A stretch of 64,000 nt of DNA from Citrus sinensis (Eukaryota; Streptophyta; Magnoliopsida; Sapindales; Rutaceae): NCBI RefSeq assembly GCF_022201045.2, contig NC_068562.1, positions 15,251,001 through 15,315,000 on the forward strand. Direction: 5' to 3'. Below, in pieces: positions 1 to 14,800 of the stretch (positions within the stretch are counted from its first letter, which is position 1; each line of letters opens with the position of its first letter). Made by a program: the position numbers and the translations under genes. Below the pieces are notes generated by a model. The model was not told the DNA's origin and ran no database searches. It worked only from the letters and a program-made list of their open reading frames with translations.

Positions 1-599
1 TTAATATTATAATCTTACACTCAATATTAAAACTCTCAATATTATAATCTTACCCTCAATATTGTAATTGCAACAAATCTTCCACTGGCAAAAGGCCCAT
101 TGGTTCCCCATTGATTAACACAACGTATTAGTTTATCACAACCGAGTCAATTATTTATTTTGGTTTGTATTGCTTTGCTTTGCATTGCAATTTTTCACTT
201 TTTTTTCCTCCAAATTTTTATTTTCTTATCCTTCTTGGGGGAAGATATCAACTATCAAGGTACCCAGCTCAGGATTTAAGACACAAATGATAAAAATACA
301 ACTCAAAAGGTGATTTGAAGCACTTCAAATTTAAAATAGAAATGGGCGATGAGCTTATTATAAACACCGGCCCAATAAATATTTTTGGGGACAACTTTCA
401 ATCACTAGTGGTTTGAATAAGTATCAAAAGCCATTACCTAAGCTTACTACATATGTACACCAAATAATGGCTTTTTTTTTTTTTTTTTAATTTTCCCTCA
501 CTCCTCCACATCTTTTATGTACACCAACAAAGACGTGGGTACACGACCATTCTCTCATTATTACTTTTTGAGTTTTTTTTTTTAATTAATTACAAAGTT
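1..599. other. Intergenic, downstream of J8
   Basis: AT-rich sequence with short homopolymer runs (T18 near 471-488). No coding region or repeat with defined ends was recognised. The 3'UTR of the J8 gene presumably lies in roughly 400-599. Confidence 0.5.
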
Positions 600-2218
600 T
601 TAGATGTAAGGATTAACGTGCGATGAGTAATCCCTAATTCCAGCACCTTCCCACCCCATCCACTCCTCCCATAAATCCCAATCTGGGTCGTTCATTCCCC
701 TAAACGGCTCATCAATTCCTCCATCGTACGGCTGGTACATAATCTCCGGTTCATTGGGTTCCTCCCTGAAATTATTCATCACCATCTGTATAACACCACA
801 GTGAACAACCCAAAATTAGTTCAAATACAAATACGGTTACAAGTTTAACATATCAGATTATGTCTCGATTTTGACCCGCCCAAGGACAATCATTTGGGGG
901 CCCAGCCTAATGATTTTTTGGGCCTCAAAAGGCCATATGATCTTCTAACTTTTATGTATGCTTTTTGCTAAAGCGATCCTTCAACAAACGAAAAGACATA
1001 ACAATAAGAAATTTGACGTCCAATGAACTCACCAAACCCCGTGCCTTTTCAAAAATGATTTCAATTTTTGTTTTTGCTTTTCCAGATATTAGAATATGGT
1101 AGGCGATGGGGACACATCACCCATTCCATTAATCACCATTCATCCATACCCAACTTCATCTTGTTTCAATTTTTATGGACAAAAACAAAAGAAGAACCAA
1201 TCAATTAAGCGATATTGCCCATTAAAGTAAACATTCTTGTAGAATTTTTCTTTTTAGGATTCCTACGCTACTCTACACTCAATTATTATAAATCTAAATC
1301 AATTTTTTTTTTTATGGTATTATTCTGAGTTTTTAAATTTTAGCCCAATTTCATCTTGTTTCAATTTTTATGGACAAAAACAAAAAAACAGAACCAATCA
1401 ATAAAGCAATTTTGCCCATTAAAGACAACATTCTTGTAGAATTTTTCTTTTTAGGATTCCTACACTACTCTACACTCTATTATTACAAATCTAAATCAAT
1501 TTTTTTTAAAAATAGAAAAATTGATTTTGGTATTATTCTGAGTTTTTTTTTTTAATTTTACTGCAAAATTATCCCAAAAATTAAAATAAGATCTCCAATT
1601 TAATAATATTCCAATAAAATCATTTGAGTGGATAAACAAGCAATAAATTTTCATTTATTTCTCCAACTCAGGTTTCGTTTTTTTCCCTAATTAAATCCTG
1701 TAATACAACTAATTAAATGCTGATTTAAAAAAAAATCCTAAAATCACACAAGTAAGATAATTTCTTTTTTAAAAAAGAAAAAAATTATAAGAGAATTGTT
1801 TTAACATACATCATAGGCTTCATTAATCAGATGAAACTGAACTCCACAATTGTTTCCTCTGCATACATCCGGATGATACTGCAAAAATAAAGAACAAGAA
1901 AACAAATTTTGAGCAAAAACCCATAAACAAAACCTGAAAAAAAAACAAAATTTTAACTCTATAAAGAATGGAGAAAGAAACCTGCAAAGCAAGCTGCCTA
2001 AAGGCTTTCTTGACCTCAGATTCAGAGGCACCACGCTGAATCCTGAGAGTCTTGTAAGGATCCATAACAGAAGACGATGAAGATGAATAAGAAGCAGAGC
2101 AAATGACCTTGACTCTGCCCATCATCATTTTTTTCTTCTTCATATTCTTCAGCTGAGTCCATGAAGATGATGAACCCGACGACCCATTTGCTCCGATCGT
2201 CCCTGCAACACTTGCCAT
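600..2218 (-). CDS. J8: Chloroplast-targeted small DnaJ/J-domain protein (J8 type), 3 exons
   Basis: Read on the minus strand as exons 2218-1982, 1878-1810 and 785-600, all in phase 0 with GT-AG introns, giving 163 aa, the length of Arabidopsis chaperone protein dnaJ 8. The first ~50 residues are Ser/Lys-rich without acidic residues, as in a plastid transit peptide. A J-domain follows (PYKTLRI, then [10 protein letters not shown]), with the Hsp70-activating HPD motif at residues 81-83, the first residues of exon 2, and LINEAYD in helix IV. The acidic, Trp-rich C-terminus ([15 protein letters not shown]) is typical of this small plastid J-protein group. Role from the family: co-chaperone stimulating stromal Hsp70 ATPase. 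The start is the ATG at 2218; the upstream in-frame codon at 2227 is TTG. Intron 2 (786-1809) holds a tandem duplication; a (GAAA)n run lies just upstream of the start. Confidence 0.9.
1149..1556. repeat. Tandem duplication (~195-bp unit) in J8 intron 2
   Basis: The block 1149-1342 recurs at 1344-1556 with about 90% identity by eye. Shared landmarks include cttcatcttgtttcaat / tttcatcttgtttcaat, the stretch from ttcttgtagaatttttc to ggattcctac, and the ending attattctgagttttt. Copy 2 carries a small extra A/T-rich insertion. It lies wholly in the intron and does not touch the splice sites. Confidence 0.85.
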
Positions 2219-5200
2219 TTTTCTCAAATCAAAAACTCACAAAGCCGCGAGCAACAAGCTTTAATCTTTCTTTCTTTCTTTCTTTCTTTATACGTTGAAA
2301 GCAAAAGATCCCACAAGCAAAATTTGATTTTCTTCTTCTTTTTTTTTTCTTTTTTGGATAGATGAGATTCAATGACGATGAATTTAGATTGGCTAATAAT
2401 AAATAATGGATAGAGATTAGGGAGAGCCACTGTTCAGATGAGGGGCGTTTATTCATATATTTATAGAGGGAAAAGTATTTGGTCAATAACATTTTGGCCC
2501 CCGAGGTTTTATAATTTATTAAATAAAAAATAAGTTGGTTAGGCCGCCAGGAGCACTGGGCACAACCGCCGAAGGAGATTAAAGTAGGGGACCTATTTGT
2601 AAATATTAAAAAGTTTGAGATCGAACTGTTATTACCCCAAGGTGAGATGAACAATCCTTCCCAAAGATGGGGTGACGTGTAATTTCATTTTTTTAATTTT
2701 TATGGGAATAAAATAAATATAAATATTTTATGTGAAAGAAAGAGAGAGAGAGTTGATGTTGTTTTGTTCTTATCTATTTTGCTATTTTGATGGCTTTTGC
2801 TGTCCGAGTCAGCTTGCGGGACTTTTATTTTGGCCTTTCACGTCTTTTAATCATTTTTACCTCAAAATAAAATGTGTTGGTTTATTTTAGGAATATATTT
2901 TATTGCTTTTTTTTTTTTTAATTTCTGTTGGTGCCCTTAGTTTTATATGGGTTCCTAGGTGCAATTGAGTTGTTTCTTCTTTGATACCCTTTAATTTAAT
3001 AAATGATAAAACAATGTCAAGTTGGTTTATTCATATTATTTAGTTGTGTGAAATGGAACACCGGTAATGGGAAAGAAAGATCCTTAAACCTTCCCTTTTA
3101 AGTCAACAAAGTCATGGTCAATTATTGTAATAACACGGCAAATTTAGGACTTTGTCTCCATTTTATGTTGATTATTTTGTACGTGCAATATTCACATCTC
3201 ATTCTAAATTTTAATAAAAAATTATTAGTTTAGAAATATTAATGAACATGAAAATTTTGAAGTGTCAATTAAGAAATGCATTGAAACAAAATTCTAAAAC
3301 ACAAGACATTGCATGCAAGGACCGTTGTTCGAGTCAAACTATATGTTATAAAGCATAAATTCATAGAAACTTTCAACCACTTTATAAATATGTATTTGTG
3401 AAAGAAGATAAGAACCATGAGTCACTCTCTTGTATTTAATGTAATACCATTTTCAAATCTTAATTATAATTTTTAATAGTACCTTATGCTTCAAATCTCA
3501 CCTTGTTCCTTTCAATTTATGATAGAAAATGTTTCGTTCACATAGTGCTTGATCAACAAATTAATCATTCGATTCAATAAGTGTGATCTTAGATCTATCA
3601 TGCTATTGTTAGATGTATGATGGTGCTTGAATTATTAAAAAAAAAAAAAAGGCAAGAAAGGAAAAGTCAAACTAATGATTTGCCCACCTAACACCAAAAA
3701 AGAAAAAGAAACATCAAAACATAGGGAGGAAATTACAATTTAAGAAGTAAGCGAGGACATCAGATAAATTATAAACAATTAGGGGTAAAAATTAAAATAC
3801 ATGAAATATAGAGGCATAAATTATTAGTGACGAGACATGGTGACACGTGGTAAGATATGATGTGGTGAGAGACAAAAAGTACCGGAGATCTGGATTTACC
3901 TCGTGGGCACGAAAGTTAAGGCGAATGGTGTTTTTAAAAAATTAATATTTTTGAGAAGCGGATAAATGATAACGGAATGGATAATATCAGTTGTTTTCGG
4001 CTTGTATTTCGAGTGGGAAACGGTTCGTTTTGAAAAAAATAATGACTGGGATTGTAGATAAGACGATTGTTCACATGGGGTGATACGTGGCACGCATGTG
4101 TTCATTCGTGATTTTTATCTGAATTTTCCTTCAATCTAGGGTTTGCTCGTTTTCGGTATACGGATCGAACGGCGATGATTCAATTTCTGTTTTCGTAAAC
4201 CGTACGGGATTGGATTTTGCACTGTCGGTATTACATAAGGTCCACGTGGATTAAAAAATTAAAAATTAAGGAAAAATATAAAAAAAGAACACGTTTTAAG
4301 AAAAAAGATTACCAGTTTTTTTCTTTCTTTCTTTTAATGAAATTTAAATTTTGTATTGACCCGAGCTACGTTAACTTTCATAATCTTAAACACATATTTG
4401 AATTCCGTACTAAATTGACCTACATTTAATTTTTTATATTTTTCTGTTACATATGTATGTATGATAATAAGCGGCTAAAATTTAATTAATTTTATATTCT
4501 TATTCAATAACTATCAAATATATATTTTTTAAAGAAAATTTAACAAAAAGACTAGGTCAACATTAAATTTAAATCCCTGAAAGACACATTTGAAATAAAT
4601 TCAATGTATGTCTTTTTAAAATCCTGAAATGCTAATCCTACTTTAGAATAAATTATATTCTAAATTAATTCTATTGAAAAAAAAAATTAACGTCGTGGAT
4701 ATAAAAAGCATTTTTATGTTATTTAATGCGTAGTAGTTTTTGTTTCGATTGAAAATCTGCATGTCACATTATAATGGGTGTAATTTTAGTTTGCAATATG
4801 GAACACATTAATTTTTAATATGTGAAGAAATTAAAAAAATTAACCTTATTTTGTTATAATAGAGAAATCATTTTTCAAATTATGACAAATAAGAAAAACA
4901 AAATTGAAAGAGGTAAGAGAGATTCCCTTGCCAATCCTCCCAATAATATCCTCCATCTTGGCAATTATAAAAAAAATGGAATCTCAAATTGCATAAAATA
5001 TTTTAATATATGAACTAAATGACATGAGAAGATGATATTTAACTTTAAATGGGATAAGGCATCAAAGTCTTATTCATCAATCAGCCAAACAATGCACTTA
5101 TTTTAAACATAAAGTTATTTTTCGCAAAGAAAAAATTCCAAGAAGTTGCAATCCAGAAAGAACAAGTAGTTTTTAAGGCAAGTTGCTGCGATTTTATGAT

Positions 5201-7500
5201 TTAAATAATATGCCAATTATTATAGCAGGAAGGTTTTTTATTTTTATTCCATGTATTGTTGACATTGCAGTCAAATAAAGCAATCAGCGTTATAAATTAA
5301 GATTAGTATTCATTCTGTCATGATCAGTGGTGAGTGATTAACAAATAAAAAAAATTAAGAAATTAAATGGTAAAAAATCTTTAAAATTAATAAATAGAAT
5401 TGTTTTAAAAGATCAGTATGAGATTCAAATCTTATAAATAGAAGTAAAGAACTGTTTTTTTCATTTGTGAAGAAGGCTATGGTCAATTTTTAAATCTCAT
5501 AATAACTCTAATCAAGAGAGAAACATGAGAGGATCATATTCTCATAAATTATGGTCCAACTAAAATATTTTAAAGGTATCGTACTCCACAACCTAAGTAT
5601 CTTCAAATGGTAAAAAAATTAACAAAATCTAACTATCTAACAATACTCAAATTGTGGGATATAATACATCTCTGAGATACCATAGTCACAGCCCACAAAT
5701 TAAAAATTTAAGAATCTCATATTAATGTCATAGTCATACATTATGTAAATTTTGTTAACGGAATAATCCGTTAAAAAAAAAAGGGAACACCACAGATTAT
5801 ATATATAATATGTTTTTCGTTTCTTTGATTGCGACTAAAATTTATTTTATATATGTTGGTTTTTTGACATTAGTAAAATGTTTTTGAATTACTTTTCCTT
5901 TTTTTATGATATTCATTGATTTAATCATATGTTATACATTTCGTCTTATCAAACACAAAGTTCATGAGACACACAAAGAAATTCCTTGATTTAATTATTT
6001 GTTTATCATCTGTTTCCTAACACATGATATGCATCAAAGAATTCTCTAAATCATCCTTTTCTAAAAGATCTGCATGTGTCAAAAAATTTTCTATGCTTTT
6101 TAAAGTTTTCCTTCTCTATTGGAAATGGCATAGACTTTGTATTTATTTATGTTAAACAAAAATATACACTCGGATCAAAACAGTAGAGGAAACTAACCTA
6201 AAATTCATACATTTTAATGTTTTAGAGTTCAACATAGCAATTTCCTTAGATTTTGTAGAACCGTTTTAGACTTCAAATTTAGAATTCAATTTAGCATCTT
6301 ATATTTTCAGAACTATTTTAGAGTTCAACTTAACAACGGCGTCTGCAATGCATCTTGTATTTTCAAAACTATTTTAGAGTTCAACTTAACAACGGCGTTT
6401 GCAATCCAGTATCATTATAGAGGAGAACATTATTGCATATGGTTTAAGAAGCTTATGCGGGTTTTACAAGGTGAAATTTGCGACTTGCATTCATACTAAT
6501 CTGGGTGGGTTTCGAAAAGTTCAAATTTACAAATTAATTTTATTCAAACATAAAATTCAATTTGGGCTGATCAGGTTTTGATTTGAGTTATAATCTGATT
6601 GAATTCTCTCATTCGAGTTAAATTCTGTTAGCATTGGACGTAGAATTCACTGCCAAATTTAGCCTTGAATGAAAAAACAAAACGAAAACAAACCAATGGA
6701 GAGCACCAAAAAGAAAGCATGAAAATAGGAACATGCACACAATGTGGCAATGAAACAACTGACCAAGAAAATAACATAATCCATTTAAAGAAAGAAATGG
6801 TGAGATGAAATGGTATTCCAAAACAAAGTTTAAAAATATTAAGAAAAACCCTATTTTTCTAGTGTTATAATTACCTTATAATGTTAAAATCAAACTGTAT
6901 TATAAGGAGTTAAAAGATACGATTGCTCCGATATGTTCTAATTAACGCATTCTTACTTCATTATTATTATTATTATTATTATTTTATATGGTATAAAATA
7001 ATATAATCCATTTTACAACTATTTTTTGCTTCTCACCCTACATAATCAGCTGTACAATAATGAACAATTATTATAATATAAAAGACCATCAACTGACTTT
7101 CTAAAGAATTTATTCCATTGGTCTGATAATAAATAGAAAACATAATCCATTTAAAGAAATAACTCCCTTCTGCATCAAAAGCAAAATGGCCAAAGTAAAA
7201 ACAAAAACTAAATCAAGAAACAAAGCACCTGTAATAAATGCCAATATTTCATCTAATTGCAAACAGAGTCACTAGTTTGAATGATATAGGGAAGAAAAAA
7301 AGAAAAAGTTATTTGATAAATTTTATGACAATGAAAAATCCATAATTTTCAAAAGGTTTATAATAATTCTCAAAGTCTCAAAGCCCTTTTTTTTTTAAAA
7401 AAAAAAAAAATTCTAATGCTTCCTCGATCTGAATTAAGCAGCGACTACGCTCACATTTGGAATTGAAAGACACTATTCTCAGTAGTGATTTCAATTTTGA
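2219..7500. other. Long AT-rich intergenic region without a recognised gene
   Basis: Only short, low-complexity ORFs are present, none with a recognisable domain. Notable items are the J8 promoter/5'UTR side (2219-2700), G-box-like CACGTG cores at 3844-3849 and within 4237-4250, a two-copy ~56-bp tandem repeat at 6296-6407, and an (ATT)n microsatellite near 6959-6983. The remainder looks like decayed, unassignable sequence. Confidence 0.5.
6296..6407. repeat. Two-copy 56-bp tandem repeat
   Basis: Units 6296-6351 and 6352-6407 differ at only a few positions; each contains ctattttagagttcaactta followed by acaacggcg. A more diverged relative precedes them (about 6215-6290). No coding potential. 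Confidence 0.8.
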
Positions 7501-7703
7501 AAACAAACCAGAGTAAAAGTACACACATGTACAGAGATCTTTAAGGATTATCTATCCCATTAAAATGAAAAAGCTTAAATATTTACAACCAAATCATGAG
7601 AATCGTTTTCCGAATGTAAAATCAGGGACCATGGTTCTGAGCTCAGCAGTGTTTCAGACAGTAGAAAATGAGTACCATTTAGTCAGTGCAAAGAGTGCTA
7701 CAG

Positions 7704-10700
7704 CTAATTCGATTCAGTCCCTGCTGAACTGCTGGCTAACTTGGATTGTTGGTCAGATGGTGGCTGCTCAGCCGCAGAAGGACCATTATTAGAAAGAATT
7801 TTAAACTGAACCAAGATCATGGTCATGTTGTCGCATCCTTCACCACCAGCTGATGGAGCCAAGCACCGATCGAATACTTTCTCGCAAATGACTGATAGTT
7901 TTGTTTCCTGCATAAGATCAGATGACCTTTGTTACCTTCTAAGTACTTATATCCAACAACATTTCACAGGGCATCTTAAAACACTTACGTTGGTTAATTG
8001 ATCCCTGACAAAATCGACAAGTTCTTGACTTGAAAGGCAATCCCTGGAACACAAGTTGGAGATTCATCAAATTAACAGAAAATATTGTTAACTGAATTTC
8101 AAGCATTTGCTAGGAAATACATGCAGGCCAAATACCATTAAAGCTAAAATTGAAATATTGAAGATGCAAAAAGACGTAGCATTAGCTAGTCATAGATACT
8201 ACTAAAGTATAAAAGTCGCTGCAGATAGTAATTTCTCACAATGTTTGGGTTGTACATTACAGAAATAAATTCTAAATCTAGTGCAGCAAAAATGAAATAG
8301 ATTTCTTTAACTAAAAACCATTTATCTATAATTAAAAGTAGAGAGTAACTTACCAAATCCCATCACAAGCTATGACAAGAAACTCATCGTCATCACAAAG
8401 TTCAATCTAATTCAAGTCAAATAAGGAAAAAGTAAGAATATTGCAATGTCAATAGACTATGTCTATTAGACAGTAAACATATCCTAGCATACAAACGGTA
8501 ATAACCAATACATATTCATCAAATTCAATCTAATTCAAGACAAATAAGGAAAAGGTAAGAATATTGCAATGCGACTAGAATATGTCTATTAGACAGTAAC
8601 ATATCCTAGCATACAAATGGTAAAAACCAACACATATTCATCAAATTCTTCCAAATAAAGGAAATATATACCACATATATAGAAAATAGACATGTAAAAA
8701 AAAACTAACAATGTTTGATATAATATTAAATAAATCTTAGGTGCCAGTTTGACATTCGAAATAAGATAACCGAAATAACACAGAAGTACTGATGCAACTT
8801 ACAGTACTTATATCAGGATTGGCAGTCACAATCTGTTTTTCAGCAGGCAAACTTTTGTTTAGCTTGAACTCCACATCTCCTGGCACCACCAGAAAGCCAT
8901 TCGCACAAGAGGCAATTGAAATTAAGAAGAAAAGAAATCTCTATTATTTCACTTTCAAGTGGGACTGATACTAAAATGAATATAATTACCAATAGCTCTC
9001 GCCAAATTTAAACTTCCATTAACACGTCCAACTTGTATAAAACCACCAGCTTTGAGAATTCTATCTTTCTCAACCTCAAGATCAGGCTTATGGTCTTTAG
9101 ATAGATTAAGTGCCTGCAGAAAACGATTTCAATAAAACACTGCACATGTAGGTTTGCTAAATATGGCAGTACTACATTGTACAGGTGTCATGGCAAAGAA
9201 TACAAGAACTAAGATTTGACACTATGTTCAGAAATCAGTAAGCAGTGCTGGCTGCCAGTGCAATCATTGGGAAAATGAGAAGTATATGGAATTTAGCAAA
9301 TGAAAGACCTTAACTGACAATAGTACCTAAGGGAATAGCCAAGTTGGTTTGGCCCTTGCAGTAGAAGCAAGAGATCAAGGGATCAATTCCCCCTCACACC
9401 AACCTTGGAGGGGAAATTTATTTGATTTTTGTGTTGGTGTGTGGTGTGGGGTTGGGCTTAGGATGCTAAAAAGAACTGACAGAAGTACCTCGCATCCAAT
9501 TAAATTATGGAACAACATAATATAACTAATAGCATTTCAACACATTCATCTCATCAAATATCCACTAACCTTGATGGGTCCCTATCAAATGATGCACATA
9601 AAACTCATACCGCACTCTTTTCAAGTCACATGCAGTTCAAATATCAAAGAAATTCATGGGAACAATGGGCCACCTAGAAGTGTTATTATTGGTTCACCTA
9701 ATAGTATGTTCTTTAACCATTCAGACAAAATACTTAAAACGCTGAACTGTATGGAACCAAGAGCAGATGTGCAGAGGAGAAGAATTGGAAAACATACATA
9801 TTACCCAATTGGCTAAAAGCAAAGGTATAATGTTCAAAGTAGCAAAGCACAGAAGACGCAAAAAAAGTACCTGGCCCTTCCTCGATAACACACAACGAGA
9901 ATCACCAGCATTTGCAACCACGAGTTGCTTGTCTCTAATGATTGCTACGCAAGCTGTACTTCCAGAAGTTGGTCCATGAAAATCTGAGTGAGGACCCTAG
10001 TTTTTATTTCATATGTTAACCATGTCATTAAAATTTTAATCACATTATAAACATAAATTAGCAGATGAACCAGATGATAAATCAATCAACCATAATGAGA
10101 TATAATATCAAGTAAAATGAGACAAATCATATCAATAACTGCCAAAAAGAAAAGAATAAGCCTCAATGCCAGATAATTTGAAAGATTGCTGGGAGACAAC
10201 GACAAAAAAACCTCAAAGCATGCGTCCACGATGATTTTAAAGTCAAGTGAAGAAAAAAGAACCTCAGTTTAATTATACTCATGGCACTCATTTACACATC
10301 TATCTGCTGTGTAGGGACTAAATTTTGGTTTTCCAAACATAATATACTTTAAATCTAACAAAAACCTTATTAGAAGGCTATTGCTTATGCTTCTGAATAA
10401 TCAATATACCAATTCCTAGAGTAAATTACAAGTCCCAATTTGCCTACATGGTGCAGAAAGACGTACTTCCAGAAAAGCCACAAAAAAGAAGTCACTCATA
10501 TAACGATGGGTCCACTTGTCCAGGCTGTCTGTAGGTTTCTGCTTGACTTTTCTGAATGGCTAATACACGATATCAAAATTCCCAACAATCCACTATTCTG
10601 ACCTTCAATTTAATTTTAATGTCTGAGATTCCTTGCATGAGTGACAGATATGAAAAGGATACATGGTAATGCATTTGACTACAGCAAAGGTTACCACTCT

Positions 10701-11829
10701 GATTTCAGAAAAATGGGATCAAAATTCAAATGCAGATGAAAGTAACATGCACTCAATACTTACAGATTTTAGCAAACCTAGCTTATGTAAACTTGAACTG
10801 ATTTTCAACAAAATTCAAAGGTTAAAAATTACGAAGAATGGTTGCTGAAATTCAAAACCAGGATCCGTAGCATATTGACATGGGCATTAATGTTCAGAAC
10901 CATAAGAGTATTGCAACAAACTTCAGAAGACACAAAAAGCCATGTTGCTTGAACTGCATCAAAAAACTTTAAATTGCAGAAAAATTGCTAGCAATCAACA
11001 AATGAAAAGCCGAAAGCACTGTTTATTCATACATACAATCAAAAGTCTGTTGATAAGATACCGCAGAAAGCCATGTTGCTTGTACTGCATACAAAAATTT
11101 TAGATTGCAGAAAAAATTGCTAGCAATCGAGAAAAAAAAAAGAAAGCCAAAAGCAGTGTTTATTCGTACATAAAATCAAAAGATTGTTGATAAGTACCTC
11201 CTCCGATGCCCAATCGTCAAAATGATCATTGGCTTCACCACCCTTAGGAGACCATATGAACCCCTCAATCATGCCAGAAAACTTGTCCATTTTATCTCCC
11301 AGTATAGCTAATTCTCTCCATCCCCTTTGTCCACGCATCATCTCATCCATTCTGCACCAACAATATTACACTAGCTGGAAGCATTAGAAGAATATAACAA
11401 AAGTTTTGACTTCAGAAACACAAAAGGTAATTTCGCTTTAAATAAATTCAAAAATTTCATCCAAAAATTGCAACTTCCTTCTTTCTCTTTCACTTTTCTG
11501 AAAACAACACCTCAGAAATTTAAGCCAACAATGGCCAAAGTCAGTAGCAATAAATTTAGTACATCAGTGATGTGGAATGTGGCATTGAGTTATCGGACAG
11601 ATCAGATCCAGTATACCGTTTCCACCTTTTCAAGCTAATTCACGCAAAGGTTTAAGAAAAATGTCCAGCAAATAAAACAGAATACCATAGCCAAGATAAA
11701 GAAAAATTAGAGTCTGAACAATCAAAGATCAATATCTGGGCACAAAGAGCTGCAAAAGCTTAAGTCGACCCCCCACTTCCTGCAACCAACACCAACCCCA
11801 AAAAAACCCAAAAAAGGGGGAAAAAACAG

Positions 11830-11860
<31 letters not shown>

Positions 11861-14800
11861 AAACTGTGATTGCCTGAAAGAAAAACTTTATGGCCAATAA
11901 CATGGTTAAAGTGGCAATAATTGTTCTATGTCCAGTTTCAGATTCCCAGCTAGATGGAACACAAGACTTAGGGGTAAAAGACAACCAGCTGCCTCTTGGA
12001 GTTATGATTACATCGGGCATCTGCTCAAAATACCAAGTGTAAAAGTTCTTGAACATCTTAACAATATCACCTGAGAAAAGCTTTCTGTGCTGAAGTGACT
12101 AAATCTCCAGCTGAATAAATTTCATGTTTGAGCACCTGCTGGTGAAGATACTTGGCACAAAATTTGGCCACTGCTTTACCTACATATCAATGCTTTTGCT
12201 AAGAAAATGAGATGGAATTAAATAATTTGAAAACAGCATCCCATCCCAGAGAATGTTGCATGGAAGACCCTTACCAAGATAAGCAGTCTAATACCAATAT
12301 ACTTAGAGCTACTGGATAAGTATTTCACAATTTCTAAACAAACAATGTATTATTAGTGTTAATTAACCCCACTCCACAAACAGCAAACACCCCCCCAAAA
12401 AAAAAGTTGGAAACTCACATCAGTATTAACAAAAGAGTTAGCCTATAATAGTATCTAGTAAGGTGTTCAATGCAACATTTAAAAAAAAAAAAAATTAATT
12501 CAAAGGAAAAAATGATAGATGAAAGAGTAACTACAGGTAATGTGATATAGCATCTCCTCTTGATGATCTGTTGAGAAGTAAATTCACTATAAGTAATATA
12601 ACTTGTACTTATATCATTCAATTAACCTGCTACTATTTGACAATAAATTCACTACAGGAAAGCACATCATAACTCGACAGACCTAAAAAGTGCTAATTTA
12701 GTAATGAAAGCTTAAAACTTGTTTAGTGATGCAGTTGCTGAGACCTAGAGTTGCAATGTTGTAATAGGAAAACTCAGAAGTCTCAAATATGCTAAAAGTG
12801 TGATGAAAGTAAAAGCTGAAGAATACTTCATACAGAAAATTAAACAAATCAAGCCACCATTATTGATTCCAACATTACATCACATTACATCAAATATACG
12901 TATTGTAAATAGTTAGTTCATTAATGACAGCAACATACATGGAGTTCATTAATTAAGTATCCTCTTTGCAATGAAGGCATATGTTTCTTATAATTTAAAT
13001 TAGGCTAAATATATGTCTGTAGACCTTGCTTTCCGACCAAACACATTCACACCTAAACAAATTTTTAAATTCCTGACGGTGGAATTGAAGCTCAAGGTAA
13101 CAGAGAAGACTAAGGTTTTTACATCTACACCCACTGTGAGCTACTAGAAAATGCTTTTAATTTATGCAAAGGTTCCAATGTGGCAAGCAATTATGATAAG
13201 AAATCAACTGACCATCAAATAATTTGTTAATCAAGAAGTAATTAGATTATTAACAGAGAAATAAATTAAGTTCTTTAAAGAAAAGCAACTCAAATACCAC
13301 ATACAACTGCATAAAAACTTTAAAAGATAATAAGAAAGATTTGAAACTTACTAACTGAATTCAGAAATTACAGAACGCATATACTTACCACCGTGGCCAT
13401 CATAAACACCAAAGAAAGATGTAGAACTGTCCAAATCTGGATAAGCTGCATGCTGTAGAACAACTCAGAAAATTTTAGCATGTACAAGCAAAATTGCATT
13501 GATTTACAGAAAATTAAAAGCTAAGTTCACTAATTGTTCCCACAATAAGAAAATAGCAGTATCTATATACTTGATGGCAAGATGCATTTTAAGGAGCCAT
13601 ATCATTGTCAAAACCCACACAAGACACACTAGTCTCCCAACAAACCTGGACACAGTGTCAATAAAAGGAACATATCTTCTTCTTTCAGACTAAGTTATAT
13701 TTGTAAAACAGAATGAATACTAGAAAGAGTATCGACAATGTTAAAGTTCTCACGCTTTGGAAGGTTAAGCAGCACATTTCTGAAGTGTTTTGATGAGTTT
13801 CGACAAAATAATCTTATATTGATAGAAATATTTAAGGTTAATAAGAGTGAGGCCAAAGAGAGTAATTAATTCCAAAATATAAGATACTACAGAAGCAAAT
13901 CAACTCATTTGAAATCTCACCTGCTTCAACAATAATAAGTCCCCTTTCGTTTCATCACATTCATGTACTAGCTATGCCAAAGCTACTATTAGAACTTAAT
14001 TAATATTAACGGAACATTAAATATAAAAGCTTTAAATTTTTAGGTCGAGTAGCAAATTAATATGGCAACAAAGCCAGTTTCACCAAGTTCTCGTGTGTAT
14101 GGATCTCTTTACAAAAATGATTGGATCTCTTTACAAAAATGATTAAAAATAAGGCATGCTTAAGATTTCTGTATTCCTTATTGCTGTATTTGATCCAGAG
14201 CCCTAAATGTAAAAACCATTTAGAACTTAAATAATGTTGTTGGCCTTACCCATAAGCTTACGTTTTTCGGGCAAGCAGTAATTTAATAAAATGATTCCTA
14301 AATCTATACGTTCACATGTCCCACGCCATGTCAATTGCATAGTTACAAAAAAACTATATAGTTTTCTTTATATGCCAATTCATAACATCATACCCAACAT
14401 AATCATAAAGGCATCTTTTTGGTCTAGAAATGATGGTTCACCACAGCCGATCAAGGCATCAGTTCTTTATTTTTGTAGTTTTATCAAGTTTTAGTCTTGA
14501 GGGTATTTTGACAATATACTCTTTTGCTGAACAGGATGTCAGTCCATTGAGTTTGATTCAGCTCTAAGCTGGATTATTGTTCACTGCTCAAAAGTACAAT
14601 TCAATACCCTGGAACATTATCCACAGGTTTGACTATTTCAATATACATCAGAACATATTGTTACACCATCATTATCCTAACTAAGTCTAAAGAAAGAATC
14701 TCATCTACCCAACAGTTGTTCTTCAGAAAAATGACCTAAATCTATTGACGCTAAAACCAGTCCTACATCGCCTCCCAATGCTGATGTTTTGCTTAATTTA

